Source: an uncultured Collinsella sp.
Lineage (GTDB): Bacteria > Actinomycetota > Coriobacteriia > Coriobacteriales > Coriobacteriaceae
Length of the DNA stretch: 64,000 nucleotides
Reading direction: 5' to 3'
Assembly: GCA_900762355.1 (NCBI GenBank)
Contig: CAAFGE010000032.1
Location: forward strand, 47,265-111,264
Below, one piece after another: positions 9,022 to 17,972 of this stretch. The notes under the pieces were generated by a model that worked only from the letters and a program-made list of their open reading frames with translations, had not been told where the DNA came from and made no database searches. Within the stretch, counting starts at the first letter, position 1. Each line of letters opens with the position of its first letter. The translations under genes and the position numbers were made by a program.

Positions 9022-10443
9022 CTACTCTATCAGGTCGTTGTGGCGCTCGATAGCATCCGCTACCGTACCGCCCTCATCCACAATAAGCGAACGGCGTTTG
9101 GGTGAGATGATGCGCTGAGCGGGGTATACGCCGCGGTGTCCGCCGGTTAGGTAGCTGATAAAGGCCACGATGACAAAGAACCCGGCGGCCGTGCCGTGGA
9201 ACAGGTCGATGGCCATCATGCAGGTGGTGATGGGCACGTTGAGGCCGGCGCAGAACACACCGAGCATGCCGAGAGCCGCCAGAAAACTGGGGTCGAGTCC
9301 GGTAAGGCAACCGAACCAGCCACCGAGTGCCGCACCGATGCCAAACAGGGGCGTGACCTCGCCGCCTTGGAAGCCCGCGCCCAGAGTGAGCGCCGTGACG
9401 ACCAGCTTGATGGCTGCGTCCGCCAGGGTGGTGTTGCCGGCAAATCCGGCGCCGGAAAGCCACGTAGAAAGGCCGGCGTAGTCCCAGGCGTCGAGGAGGG
9501 CATAGGCGGCCAAAACCACGAGTGCGCCTATGAGTGCGCGAACGAGGTAATTGCTGATAAAGCGACCGTACAGGCTCTTGACGGTTCGAACCGACCAGGC
9601 AAAGAGGCGTGCCGTCAGACCGAAGATGATGGCGCTGATAACAACGATGGCAACCGTCCGTGGTGTCATGTTGGGAACGCTGGTGATAACATTCGCCTCG
9701 TACTCGGTTCCCAAGGCAAGCGACGTAAAGTAGCCGGTAAACGACGCGACCAGGCAATAGATGCCCGCGGTGTAGTCGATCTTGCCGATAAAGCACATCT
9801 CCATGCCAAAGAACGCGCCGGCAAGGGGCGAACCGAATACGGCACCAAAGGCCGACGAGATGCCGGCGAGCATGAGGTCGTGGTGGTCATACTTTTTGAG
9901 GTGGGCGAGGCTCGAGATGTTGCTGGCGATGGTGCCGCCGATCTGCACTGCGGCCCCCTCGCGACCGGCCGATCCGCCCGTTAGGTGTGTGAGCGTGGAG
10001 CACACAAACGTGAGGACGGCCATGCGCATATGGATGAGGCGTGTGCCCAGAGCGGAGTCGATGACCAGGTTGTTGCCACGCTTTGCGGCGAGACCGTGGT
10101 TCTTGTAGACCCATGCGGTGGCCATGCCCACAACGGGAAGCAAGGCGTAGACCCACACATGGTGCTCGCGATAGTCGGTCGCGATATTCAGCGAGGCCAA
10201 AAACGCCCAAGCGGCAACGCCCATGGCGAGCGAGACGATGACGACGAGTGCGAGCAACTTGGCGCTCGCGAGTAGGTTGCGGGCGTTGCGGCGCGTGTCG
10301 GCAGCCAAGAGATGCTCAGAGCGGGTGAGCTGATGCCTGCCTGCCGTGATGACGTCGTTCAGGGAGAAAAAACCGCCTTCGTCGAGCGGCTGGGAATGAT
10401 CCTGCGCTTCGTTTGCGCTTTCGGGTTTGTCGTTATGAGCCAT
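9022..10443 (-). CDS. ClC-family chloride channel or H+/Cl- antiporter
   Basis: The 473-residue integral membrane protein carries the ClC pore motifs GSAGREGAAVQIG (gating glutamate in GREG, with Ala instead of the usual Pro after it) and GGEVTPLFGIGAALGG near the second filter helix. Multiple hydrophobic segments and normal length support a full channel domain without a CBS tail. Presence of the gating Glu is compatible with an antiporter or a fluoride exporter; neither can be settled here. The start at 10443 follows AAGAGGAA. Confidence 0.87.
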   Translation of the reverse strand: MAHNDKPESANEAQDHSQPLDEGGFFSLNDVITAGRHQLTRSEHLLAADTRRNARNLLASAKLLALVVIVSLAMGVAAWAFLASLNIATDYREHHVWVYALLPVVGMATAWVYKNHGLAAKRGNNLVIDSALGTRLIHMRMAVLTFVCSTLTHLTGGSAGREGAAVQIGGTIASNISSLAHLKKYDHHDLMLAGISSAFGAVFGSPLAGAFFGMEMCFIGKIDYTAGIYCLVASFTGYFTSLALGTEYEANVITSVPNMTPRTVAIVVISAIIFGLTARLFAWSVRTVKSLYGRFISNYLVRALIGALVVLAAYALLDAWDYAGLSTWLSGAGFAGNTTLADAAIKLVVTALTLGAGFQGGEVTPLFGIGAALGGWFGCLTGLDPSFLAALGMLGVFCAGLNVPITTCMMAIDLFHGTAAGFFVIVAFISYLTGGHRGVYPAQRIISPKRRSLIVDEGGTVADAIERHNDLIE

Positions 10444-10653
10444 ACGTTCCTCTTTTAGGTTGCAACGCAAGCATTATAAAACGCGGTAAACGCGACGAGC
10501 CGGTGGGTTGGTTTCCATTCTGTTTCGCGGCCTGCAACCGACAGGTGTATTTGCGGGTACAGGCCGAGTCGCGGTCGTGCGTCGGGGGATTATACTGAGA
10601 CAAGCATAAAGAATCGGCGCCCCTGTTGTGCGCCGTGGCATTAAGAGGTGCAT

Positions 10654-11916
10654 ATGGCAGAGAAACTCATTCCGCTGGAGGACGCGCAGTCGATTGTTCT
10701 GTCGCACGTTGCTCCGACCGATCTCGTCGAGATTCCCGTGTGGCAGGCCGCCGGTCTTCCCTTGGCCGAGGACGCGGTGGCCGATATCGACATCTCGCCG
10801 TTTGCCAACAGTGCCATGGACGGGTATGCCGTGCGCTCGGCGGACTTGGCGCAGGCGTCTGGCGAGGCGCCGGTGACGCTCGACGTTATCGGACACGAGG
10901 CTGCGGGACATATGTTTGAGGGCGTAATCGGCGCTGGCGAGACGGTCCGCATCATGACGGGCGCGCCGGTACCCGAAGGTGCCGATGCCGTGGTGAAATA
11001 CGAGATCGTCGATGTGCTCGACGGTGACGGCAACGAGGGCTCGCGTGTGAGGTTCTCGGCGCCGGCCAAGGTGGGGGAGAACGTTCGCTCTGCTGCTGAG
11101 GAGGCCCATGCCGGCGATGTTGTGATGCACGCCGGCGAGGTCGTGGCTCCGGCGGGCGCGGGTCTGCTGGCAAGTGCCGGATACGCGAGCGTGAAGGTGC
11201 ACGCTGCCCCACGTGTGGGCATCATCTCGCTGGGCACGGAGCTGGTCGCGCCGGGTGAGCTGCCGGCGCGCGGGCAGATTCGCGACTCCAACTCCTCGGC
11301 GCTGATGGCCGAGGCGCTCGATGCCGGCGCCGAGCCCGTGTTCTACGGCATTGCGCCCGATGATGAGCAGGCGATTGCCGATCTGGTGCATCGCGCCGTG
11401 CAGGAGTGCGATTTTGTCATTACGAGCGGTGGCGCCTCGGCGGGCGACTACGATTTCGTGACGGCGCTCGTCCGGCGCGAGGGCGAGGTGCTGTTTGACC
11501 GCATCTCGATGCGTCCCGGCAAGGCCATCACGTTTGGCTTGCTCGGAGGTAAGCCCTACCTGGGGCTTTCAGGCAATCCGGCCGCGGCGTATGTGGGCTT
11601 TGAGATGCTCGCTCGTCCGGCGATCCGCAAGATGCGCGGCTTTGCCGAGGGTGCGCGTCCCGTGCAGCAGGCGATATTGACGCACTGCGTGAAGAAGCGC
11701 CAGGACCGACGCTTCTTCGATCGCGCCACGGTTTTGCGCGACCCCGAGACCGGTGAGCTGTTGGTGACCGAGGCCAAGACGCAGAATTCGGCGCTGCTCG
11801 GCACGATGCAGCGGGCCAACTGCCTGCTGCGTATTGACGAAGGGCCGTGTGAGCTCAAGCCGGGCGACGTCGTGGACGTCGTGCGCGTCGACCTGCCTGA
11901 GGGAACGGTGCTATAG
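10654..11916 (+). CDS. moeA: molybdopterin molybdenumtransferase
   Basis: The 420-residue MoeA inserts molybdate into adenylated molybdopterin. Visible motifs are NSAMDGYAVRS in domain III, MTGAPVPEGADAVVKYE, TSGGASAGDYD of the MogA-like domain and LSGNPAAAYV. A C-terminal beta domain completes the protein. The ATG at 10654 lies behind AGAGGTG. TATACT at 10591-10596 may be its -10 box, but no good -35 accompanies it. mogA begins 10 bases after the stop, so the two are one operon. They supply cofactor to the Mo enzymes at 36-38, 51-53 and 61-64 kb. Confidence 0.93.
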   Translation: MAEKLIPLEDAQSIVLSHVAPTDLVEIPVWQAAGLPLAEDAVADIDISPFANSAMDGYAVRSADLAQASGEAPVTLDVIGHEAAGHMFEGVIGAGETVRIMTGAPVPEGADAVVKYEIVDVLDGDGNEGSRVRFSAPAKVGENVRSAAEEAHAGDVVMHAGEVVAPAGAGLLASAGYASVKVHAAPRVGIISLGTELVAPGELPARGQIRDSNSSALMAEALDAGAEPVFYGIAPDDEQAIADLVHRAVQECDFVITSGGASAGDYDFVTALVRREGEVLFDRISMRPGKAITFGLLGGKPYLGLSGNPAAAYVGFEMLARPAIRKMRGFAEGARPVQQAILTHCVKKRQDRRFFDRATVLRDPETGELLVTEAKTQNSALLGTMQRANCLLRIDEGPCELKPGDVVDVVRVDLPEGTVL

Positions 11917-11926
11917 GAGGAACGCT

Positions 11927-12406
11927 ATGGAGTTGAAAATTTCGATCGTGACGTGCTCGGATACGCGCGATCTTGCGCAGGACGAGGCTGGAGCCGCGCT
12001 CGAGGAGCTCATCGAGGCGCAGGGATGGACGGTTGCCTCACATGTGGTCGTGCGCGACGACGTTAGCGAGATCGGTGATGCCATTGTGGAAGCTGCCGAT
12101 GCGTGCCACGCCAATGTCGTGCTCACCTGCGGCGGCACGGGTCTTTCGATGCGCGACGTGACACCCGAGGCGACGCGTGCCGTCTGTGACCGTGATGTGC
12201 CGGGTGTCGCCGAGGCAATCCGTGCCTACTCGATGACCAAGACGCGCCGCGCCATGCTCTCGCGCGCCGTGTGCATGCAGCGTGGGCATACGCTTGTCAT
12301 CAACTTTCCGGGATCCACGAAAGCGGCCCGCGAAAGCTGGGAGGCCGTGAGCGATCAGCTGGAGCATGCGGCCCAAATGACGGCGGGCGGCGGACATACC
12401 AACTAA
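11927..12406 (+). CDS. mogA: molybdopterin adenylyltransferase (MogA/MoaB family)
   Basis: The 159-residue protein has the MogA/MoaB signature LTCGGTGLSMRDVTPEA and adenylylates molybdopterin before MoeA acts. MoaB-type members have the same fold, so the symbol is by family and position next to moeA. The ATG at 11927 is preceded by TAGGAGG, and an upstream in-frame start inside moeA (11834) would give a nonsensical leader. A terminator follows 14 bases after the stop. Confidence 0.88.
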   Translation: MELKISIVTCSDTRDLAQDEAGAALEELIEAQGWTVASHVVVRDDVSEIGDAIVEAADACHANVVLTCGGTGLSMRDVTPEATRAVCDRDVPGVAEAIRAYSMTKTRRAMLSRAVCMQRGHTLVINFPGSTKAARESWEAVSDQLEHAAQMTAGGGHTN

Positions 12407-12420
12407 GCGGTTTACCTGCG

Positions 12421-12456
12421 GCGGGGCGACCAGAACGGCTGCTCCGCTTTTGTTTT
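12421..12456 (+). terminator. terminator of moeA-mogA
   Basis: GCGGGGC (12421-12427) pairs with GCTCCGC (12441-12447, one G-U) and is followed by TTTTGTTTT. Confidence 0.75.
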
Positions 12457-12497
12457 CCGCCGAAGCGACGCCAAGGTGCACGGCAACTCGAAACTAT

Positions 12498-12549
12498 ATT
12501 CTCTGGCGAGAATAATTTCTCACTATCATTATTCTCGTAGAAGTATAAT
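12498..12549 (+). promoter_or_regulatory. modA promoter region with palindromic operator candidate
   Basis: A consensus -10 box TATAAT lies at 12544-12549, about 60 bases before modA. Upstream, ATTCTCTGGCGAGAAT (12498-12513) is a perfect 6-bp inverted repeat with a 4-base centre, and ATTCTC recurs at about 12532. No good -35 is seen, which would fit a regulated promoter. A molybdate-responsive regulator is an inference; no ModE gene is in the window. Confidence 0.45.
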
Positions 12550-12609
12550 CTGATTGCAGTTTAAAGCCCGCGGTGGGGTACCCGGGCACAAGGTCCGAAA
12601 GGGTTGAAT

Positions 12610-13485
12610 ATGTTCGATATGGTTTCACGCCGCGGTTTTGTCTCGCTTTCTGCTGCCGCTGCCGCCGGCTTTGGCCTTGCTGGCTGCTCGGGCAACAAGA
12701 CGTCCGAGCCCGCTGGTTCCGATGCCGGCTCCGCCAAGTCTTCCTCTAAGAAGAAGGCTGTCGAGCTGCAGGTCTTTGCCGCCAACTCGCTCGAGAAGGC
12801 CCTGCCCGAGGTTCAGGAGCTCTACACCGAGCAGACCGGTACTACCTTTGCCGACACGCAGTTTAAGGGCTCCGGGGACCTTGTCGAGCAGATGCGCGCC
12901 GGTGCTGCGGTCGACGTGCTCATCACGGCCTCCAAGGGCACCATGGATGACGCTGAGGCCGTCGAGCTCGTCGACACCGGCACCCGTGAGGATATGTTCG
13001 TCAACGACCTCGTGATTATTCGCGCTGAGGGCTCCGACACCAAGATCGAGGCCATTGCCGACGTCGCGAACCTGGACGGCAAGATCGCCATTGGCGACGC
13101 CAAGACCGTCCCCGCCGGCAAGTACGCCAACCAGGCCCTGGCCTCCGTGGGCCTCTACACCGGCACCGAGGGCGACGACGGCGAGTATGCTCCCGAGATC
13201 TCCGACAAGGTCGCACTGGCCGACAAAGTTGGTACCGCCGCCGCCTATGTGTCCACAGGCGACTGCGTGGCTGGTTTTGTCTACAGCTCCGATATCTTCC
13301 GCTACGACGGCATCGAGGAGGCCTTCGTGTGCCCCGAGGATTCGCACAAGCCCATCGTGTACCCCGGCGCTGTCGCCGATAGCTCCGAGCACGCCGACGA
13401 TGCCAAGGCATTCATCGACTTCTGTCTGACCAACAAGAAAGCTCAGAAGATTTGGGCTAAGTACGGCTTTGAGCTTTCCGAGTAG
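12610..13485 (+). CDS. modA: molybdate ABC transporter substrate-binding lipoprotein
   Basis: The 291-residue lipoprotein starts with SRRGF, a hydrophobic stretch and a LAGC lipobox, so it is exported (possibly by Tat) and lipid-anchored. The mature part begins VELQVFAANSLEKALPEV, with the ModA-type stretches GSGDLVEQMRAGAAVDV and NDLVIIRAEG. It captures molybdate or tungstate outside the cell. The ATG at 12610 lies 6 bases after GAAAGGG. It heads modABC; modB begins 68 bases downstream. Confidence 0.92.
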   Translation: MFDMVSRRGFVSLSAAAAAGFGLAGCSGNKTSEPAGSDAGSAKSSSKKKAVELQVFAANSLEKALPEVQELYTEQTGTTFADTQFKGSGDLVEQMRAGAAVDVLITASKGTMDDAEAVELVDTGTREDMFVNDLVIIRAEGSDTKIEAIADVANLDGKIAIGDAKTVPAGKYANQALASVGLYTGTEGDDGEYAPEISDKVALADKVGTAAAYVSTGDCVAGFVYSSDIFRYDGIEEAFVCPEDSHKPIVYPGAVADSSEHADDAKAFIDFCLTNKKAQKIWAKYGFELSE

Positions 13486-13553
13486 TTCGGCTTGGCGCGA
13501 TAATTCCATCGTTTTGTTTTTCACTCCGTCCTTGTATTCGCTTGGAGCTTTTC

Positions 13554-14996
13554 GTGCTTAATAGATTCCGCATGTTTGTCGCCTGTGCTTTGACCTTCGC
13601 GCTTTGCTGGATGCCGGGATTTGCGTTTGCCGGGGACGCTGAGGACGGGGCCCAGGTTGCTGCGACCGCCCATGGGCTTTCCTATGGGATCGAGGGTTTT
13701 GAGCGGTTGGCCAAGGGGACCGCTCGTGCCATGGAGGGCCAGCCTGAGGGCTACCGGTTTCCCGTTGACGAGGACGTGGACCTTGTAGTGGCGCCTGCTG
13801 CCGATCGCGTTGTGGTGTGGATATCGCCTAAGGCGGTCGAGAAGTATGGATTGGATCCGCAGGATAACGAGTGCGTATCGGGTCTCAAAGCCCTCGTCTG
13901 CAAGCTCGACAGCGCAAACTGCATGGGAGGTGCGCAGCTAGGGGACGCGGATCTTCCTTGGTATGTCACGGCGGAAACAACGTTTGACGCCGGCGGGTAT
14001 ACCTATGGCTTTGACGAGCGCGGTGCGGATGGGGACCGCTATGTAGTGATTGCATCAGCCTCGGGTGATGCCAAGGGCGGCGCGCGTTGGCTTGATAGCG
14101 CTCAAATGGTAGAGGCATCGTCTGTCGTGTTGCGGGATGAGCAGGGGCCCTTGACCTCTCTGGCCTCCTTTTTGGGTGACATCGACTATCGCCCGTTTTG
14201 GGTGTCTATCAAAACGAGCGGCCTTGCCCTCGTTATTGCCTTTGCGCTGGGCCTGTTTGCCGCATGGAAGACCATGGGTACAACAAGCCGCATCAAGGGC
14301 CTGCTCGATTCGGTCTTTACGATTCCTATGGTGCTGCCGCCCACGGTCTGCGGCTTTCTGCTCCTCATGCTGTTTGGTCGATCGACCGGGGTCGGTCGGT
14401 GGCTTATCGCGCATGGCATCTCGATCGTCTTTACGTGGCCCGCGGCGGTGATATCCGCCGTGGTGGTGTCGTTTCCCCTGGTCTACCGCACGGCGCTCGG
14501 AGCCTTCGAGAGCCTCGACACGCAGATGCTCGACGCCGCGCGAACCTTGGGATGGTCCGAACGTCGCATCTTTGCCAAGCTCATGATGCCGCTCGGCTGG
14601 CCCTCGATTGCCGCCGGCACGGTGCTCGCCTTCGCGCGTGCCATGGGCGAGTTTGGCTGCACCCTGTTCTTTGCGGGCAACTACGCCGGCATTACCCAGA
14701 CCATCCCCATTGCCATCTACTTTGAGTGGATGGGCGGCAACACGTCGGTGGCGCTCTTTTGGGTCATCGTCGTAATTGTGTTCAGTTTCCTGGTCATTCT
14801 GTTCATCAACATGTACACGGCGCATTCGCAAAAGTATCGCGAGCGGGGCCTTTCCCGTGCGGAGCGCAAGCAGGCCAAAAATCTCGCCGGACAGGGCGAT
14901 TCGCTCGACCCGGCGGGCGGCGATGCCTTGCGTATCGATCGCGAGGCGCTGGACGAGCTCATGCGCGATGATGCGGCGCCGCAGGGAGGTCGATAA
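13554..14996 (+). CDS. modB: molybdate ABC transporter permease with N-terminal extracytoplasmic domain
   Basis: At 480 residues this is about twice the usual ModB length. Residues 1-27 look like a signal peptide (ACALTFALCWMPGFAFA), about 28-205 form a soluble domain of no recognised family, and about 215-430 are the ModB permease with ARTLGWSERRIFAKLMMPLGWPSIAAG as the EAA loop (motif spans about 330-355). A charged cytoplasmic tail follows. GTG at 13554 is chosen because GGAG lies 6 bases before it. Its gene partners make the permease call firm; the role of the extra domain is unknown. Confidence 0.88.
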   Translation: MLNRFRMFVACALTFALCWMPGFAFAGDAEDGAQVAATAHGLSYGIEGFERLAKGTARAMEGQPEGYRFPVDEDVDLVVAPAADRVVVWISPKAVEKYGLDPQDNECVSGLKALVCKLDSANCMGGAQLGDADLPWYVTAETTFDAGGYTYGFDERGADGDRYVVIASASGDAKGGARWLDSAQMVEASSVVLRDEQGPLTSLASFLGDIDYRPFWVSIKTSGLALVIAFALGLFAAWKTMGTTSRIKGLLDSVFTIPMVLPPTVCGFLLLMLFGRSTGVGRWLIAHGISIVFTWPAAVISAVVVSFPLVYRTALGAFESLDTQMLDAARTLGWSERRIFAKLMMPLGWPSIAAGTVLAFARAMGEFGCTLFFAGNYAGITQTIPIAIYFEWMGGNTSVALFWVIVVIVFSFLVILFINMYTAHSQKYRERGLSRAERKQAKNLAGQGDSLDPAGGDALRIDREALDELMRDDAAPQGGR

Positions 14997-14999
14997 GCT

Positions 15000-16070
15000 A
15001 TGTCGCTCGTTTTGGATATTAAGAAACGTTATCCCGGGTTTATGCTCGACATACAGCTTGAGGCCGGCGAGGAGCGCGTGGCGCTGCTGGGCGCCTCGGG
15101 TTGCGGCAAGAGCTGTACGCTGCGCTGCATCGCCGGCGTGGAGACGCCCGACGAGGGCAAGATCGTCGTCAACGGCGTGACCTTTTTTGACTCGGAGGCG
15201 GGCATCAACCTGTCGCCCCAGGAGCGAAAATGCGCCCTGTTGTTCCAAAACTATCAGCTGTTCCCCAACATGACGGTGGCCGATAACGTATGCGCCGGTG
15301 TAAAGGGCGCGGGCGACGCCGCCGTGCGCAAAAAGCTCGCCGAGCGCTATCTGAGCATTTTCGGTCTAGCCGATTTTGCCGACCGCTATCCCGCACGACT
15401 TTCGGGCGGTCAGCAGCAACGTGTGGCGCTTGCGCGCATGGTGGCGGCGCATCCGGGCATCTTTATGTTCGACGAGCCCATGAGCGCACTCGATTCCTAT
15501 CTTAAGAGCGCCCTCGAACAGAACATGCTCGACCTGTTCGATGTGTGCAACCGCACCGTGCTCTACGTGAGCCACGATATCGACGAGGCATGTCGCCTGT
15601 GCCAGCGTATCTGCGTGATGCATGATGGGCATGTTGAGGAGATCGGCTCCGTCGAGGACGTGGTCCGCCGTCCGCAGACGCTGGCGGCACTGCGCCTGAC
15701 GGGGTGCAAGAACACAAGCCGGGCGCGCAAGGTCGGCGACGAGGAAGTCGAGGCTCTCGACTGGGGCATGAGCTTTAACGTGGGTCGTGAGGTTCCCGAT
15801 ACTGTGGCGTTCCTGGGCATTCGCGCAAGCTACTTCCATGTTGACAATCGCGCTGAGCGGGGGCGCAACAGCTATGATTTGCACGTGGCCCGTGTGAGCG
15901 ATTCGCGCTTTGAGCGGCTGGTATTGCTGGACGTGCCGCGCGCTGATGCGCCCACGCGTCTGCAGTGGAAGGTCAACAAAGTGGGCGTGCCTGCCGACGA
16001 GCTACCGCAAGCAGGCGAGACGCTGCGCATGCATTTCGATGCCAGCAGGATTCATCTGGTTTGTCGTTAG
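15000..16070 (+). CDS. modC: molybdate ABC transporter ATP-binding protein
   Basis: The 356-residue ATPase has Walker A GASGCGKS, signature LSGGQQQR and Walker B FMFDEPMSALD, followed by a C-terminal regulatory region (about residues 235-356) in the place of the ModC MOP/TOBE domain. It powers molybdate import through ModB. The ATG at 15000 lies three bases past the modB stop, behind GGGAGG, so translation is probably coupled. Confidence 0.9.
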   Translation: MSLVLDIKKRYPGFMLDIQLEAGEERVALLGASGCGKSCTLRCIAGVETPDEGKIVVNGVTFFDSEAGINLSPQERKCALLFQNYQLFPNMTVADNVCAGVKGAGDAAVRKKLAERYLSIFGLADFADRYPARLSGGQQQRVALARMVAAHPGIFMFDEPMSALDSYLKSALEQNMLDLFDVCNRTVLYVSHDIDEACRLCQRICVMHDGHVEEIGSVEDVVRRPQTLAALRLTGCKNTSRARKVGDEEVEALDWGMSFNVGREVPDTVAFLGIRASYFHVDNRAERGRNSYDLHVARVSDSRFERLVLLDVPRADAPTRLQWKVNKVGVPADELPQAGETLRMHFDASRIHLVCR

Positions 16071-16077
16071 GGCAGAG

Positions 16078-16114
16078 GGCGGGCTGTCGAGGATTCTCGG
16101 CAGCCCGCCGTTTC
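16078..16114 (+). terminator. terminator of modABC
   Basis: A 14-base arm GGCGGGCTGTCGAG (16078-16091) pairs with CTCGGCAGCCCGCC (16096-16109) with one mismatch, followed by a weak T-rich stretch. Confidence 0.65.
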
Positions 16115-16276
16115 GTTCCCTACCGTTCGCCGAATGTAGAATGGTGATTAATTATCAAGCAAGATAATAATTTATTAAAAGGCAACGGGTACCTCTGTCG
16201 TACGAATGTCAACGGTGTTCGCATGGTCGATGACCGTTGATATAGTTGACCTCAACTTGTAAAGGAGGGTGCGCAC

Positions 16277-16345
16277 ATGCCGCAGACGACATACATTCGC
16301 CGCGTTGCCGCGCGCGCCCTGTATACGGCTCGGAGTCGCATATGA
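16277..16345 (+). CDS. possible 22-residue leader peptide
   Basis: An ATG at 16277 sits 6-7 bases after an excellent AAAGGAGGG ribosome-binding site and opens a 22-codon frame rich in Arg and Ala, ending TGA at 16343-16345. A second ATG overlaps that stop (16342) and opens a 56-codon frame that runs into the start of the next gene (ending 16512). No family is recognised. The strong ribosome-binding site is the main evidence; it could be a regulatory leader or a chance frame. Confidence 0.35.
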   Translation: MPQTTYIRRVAARALYTARSRI

Positions 16346-16504
16346 GCGGGTATGTTCACGGCTCCGGGAGAGACGACGCACAACTAAATAATCGACCGCA
16401 AAGCAGGTTCCCCAAAATTCCGGGTTTAGGCGCGGCTGGGTTTTCGCCACCCACCGTGCAGCAATACCGTAGCTATTCATTTTTGGTTCGAGAGGGGAAC
16501 CGTC

Positions 16505-17788
16505 ATGGCTGAAGAATTTGATTTCCATCCGATGTGGGAGAGCCTCGGCATGAATCTTGCCGACCACGACATGCTGCTGGGCGCCGTGGGTCAGATGTAC
16601 GGCGATATGTTCCTGACGCAGAACAATCGCCCCAAGTCCACGTCCTACCTGGACTTTGTGGCCACCAACATCCATAGCGGTCGCATTAAGGAGATGCTCG
16701 ACAAGAAGGAGGCCGGCGAGGCCACCAAGATTGTTGGCAGCTTTTGCGTGTACGTGCCCGAGGAGATCGTACTTGCCTGTGACGGCATTCCCGTGGGCCT
16801 GTGCTCGGGTGCCGACTGGGCAACCGACAAGGTCGAGGAGCACTTGCCGCGCAACACCTGTCCGCTCATCAAGAGCTTTGCCGGCTTTAAGCTGGGCGAG
16901 GTCTGCCCCTACATTGAGTCGAGTGACCTGGTGGTGGGCGAGAACACCTGCGATGGCAAGAAGAAGGCCTACGAGTTTTTTGCCACGCAAAAGAACATGT
17001 ACGTCATGGATATTCCCAACGTACACGACGAGTCGACGCTCGTGACCTGGAAGGCCGAGGTCAAGAAGCTCGCCGCCAAGATCGAGGAAGAGTGCGGCGT
17101 CACGATTACGCCCGAGCGTCTGAAGGCCGCCATCCACGCCGTCAATGAGAAGCGCCGCGCCCTGCAGCGCCTCGCTGCCACGCGCGCTGCCGACCCGGCG
17201 CCCATCAGCGGTCTCGACAGCCTGCTGACCGTCCAGGCCGCCTTTATGGACGACACGCCGCGTCTGACCGGAGCCATCAACGATATGGCGGCTGAGTGCG
17301 AGCAGCGTGTCGAGGCTGGCGAGGGCGTGGCGCCCAAGGGGACCAAGCGCATCCTGTACACCGGTACGCCCATGGCCGTGCCCAACTGGAAGCTGTTCAA
17401 CCTCATCGAGAAGGCCGGCGGCGTCGTGGTGGGCGAGGAGTCCTGCACGGGTTCGCGCTACTACAAGGATCTGGTCGACGAGTCCGGTGAGACGGTCGAC
17501 GAGATGCTTGATGCCATCGCGGAGCGCTACTTTAAGATCAACTGCGCCGTCTTTACGCCCAACGACCAGCGTATGAAGGACATTGTCCAGATGGCCAAGG
17601 ACCTGCATGCCGACGGCATCGTCGACGTGGCCCTGCAGTTCTGCACGCTCTACGAGATGGAGTCGTTTGCCGTGGAGAAGGCCGCCGAGGAGGCGGGCAT
17701 TCCGTTTATGCATATCACCACCGACTACGCCGGCGAGGACGCAGGCCAGCTGCAAACCCGCATCGAGGCCTTCCTCGAGACGATTTAG
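16505..17788 (+). CDS. double-cubane-cluster / 2-hydroxyacyl-CoA dehydratase family protein (first copy)
   Basis: The 427-residue protein belongs to the HgdB/YjiM (2-hydroxyacyl-CoA dehydratase D-component) family. Eleven cysteines are present, and eight (81, 100, 119, 134, 149, 314, 347, 380) align with the second copy at 23303. Landmarks are NTCPLIKS, ENTCDGKKKAYE and a C-terminal TDY..GQLQTRI. Single-subunit relatives carry an [Fe8S9] double-cubane cluster and do ATP-dependent reductions with a BadF/HgdC-type activator, here at 26099. The ATG follows GAGAGGGG. The substrate is unknown. Confidence 0.82.
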   Translation: MAEEFDFHPMWESLGMNLADHDMLLGAVGQMYGDMFLTQNNRPKSTSYLDFVATNIHSGRIKEMLDKKEAGEATKIVGSFCVYVPEEIVLACDGIPVGLCSGADWATDKVEEHLPRNTCPLIKSFAGFKLGEVCPYIESSDLVVGENTCDGKKKAYEFFATQKNMYVMDIPNVHDESTLVTWKAEVKKLAAKIEEECGVTITPERLKAAIHAVNEKRRALQRLAATRAADPAPISGLDSLLTVQAAFMDDTPRLTGAINDMAAECEQRVEAGEGVAPKGTKRILYTGTPMAVPNWKLFNLIEKAGGVVVGEESCTGSRYYKDLVDESGETVDEMLDAIAERYFKINCAVFTPNDQRMKDIVQMAKDLHADGIVDVALQFCTLYEMESFAVEKAAEEAGIPFMHITTDYAGEDAGQLQTRIEAFLETI

Positions 17789-17972
17789 CCGCACCCGCGC
17801 CAAGCTGTGCCGCCGGGTGTTCCTATCCACGCGATAGGGATTTCTCTGTTGCCATGCCGGTCAGTGTCCGGATGCACCGCAGGGCGATGACCGGCTTCGC
17901 ATGGCTGCCGGGGCGGGGATTTCCGCCGTCCCGGCAGATTCTGTCCGTTTGTTCAGACACGAAAGGAACTCA

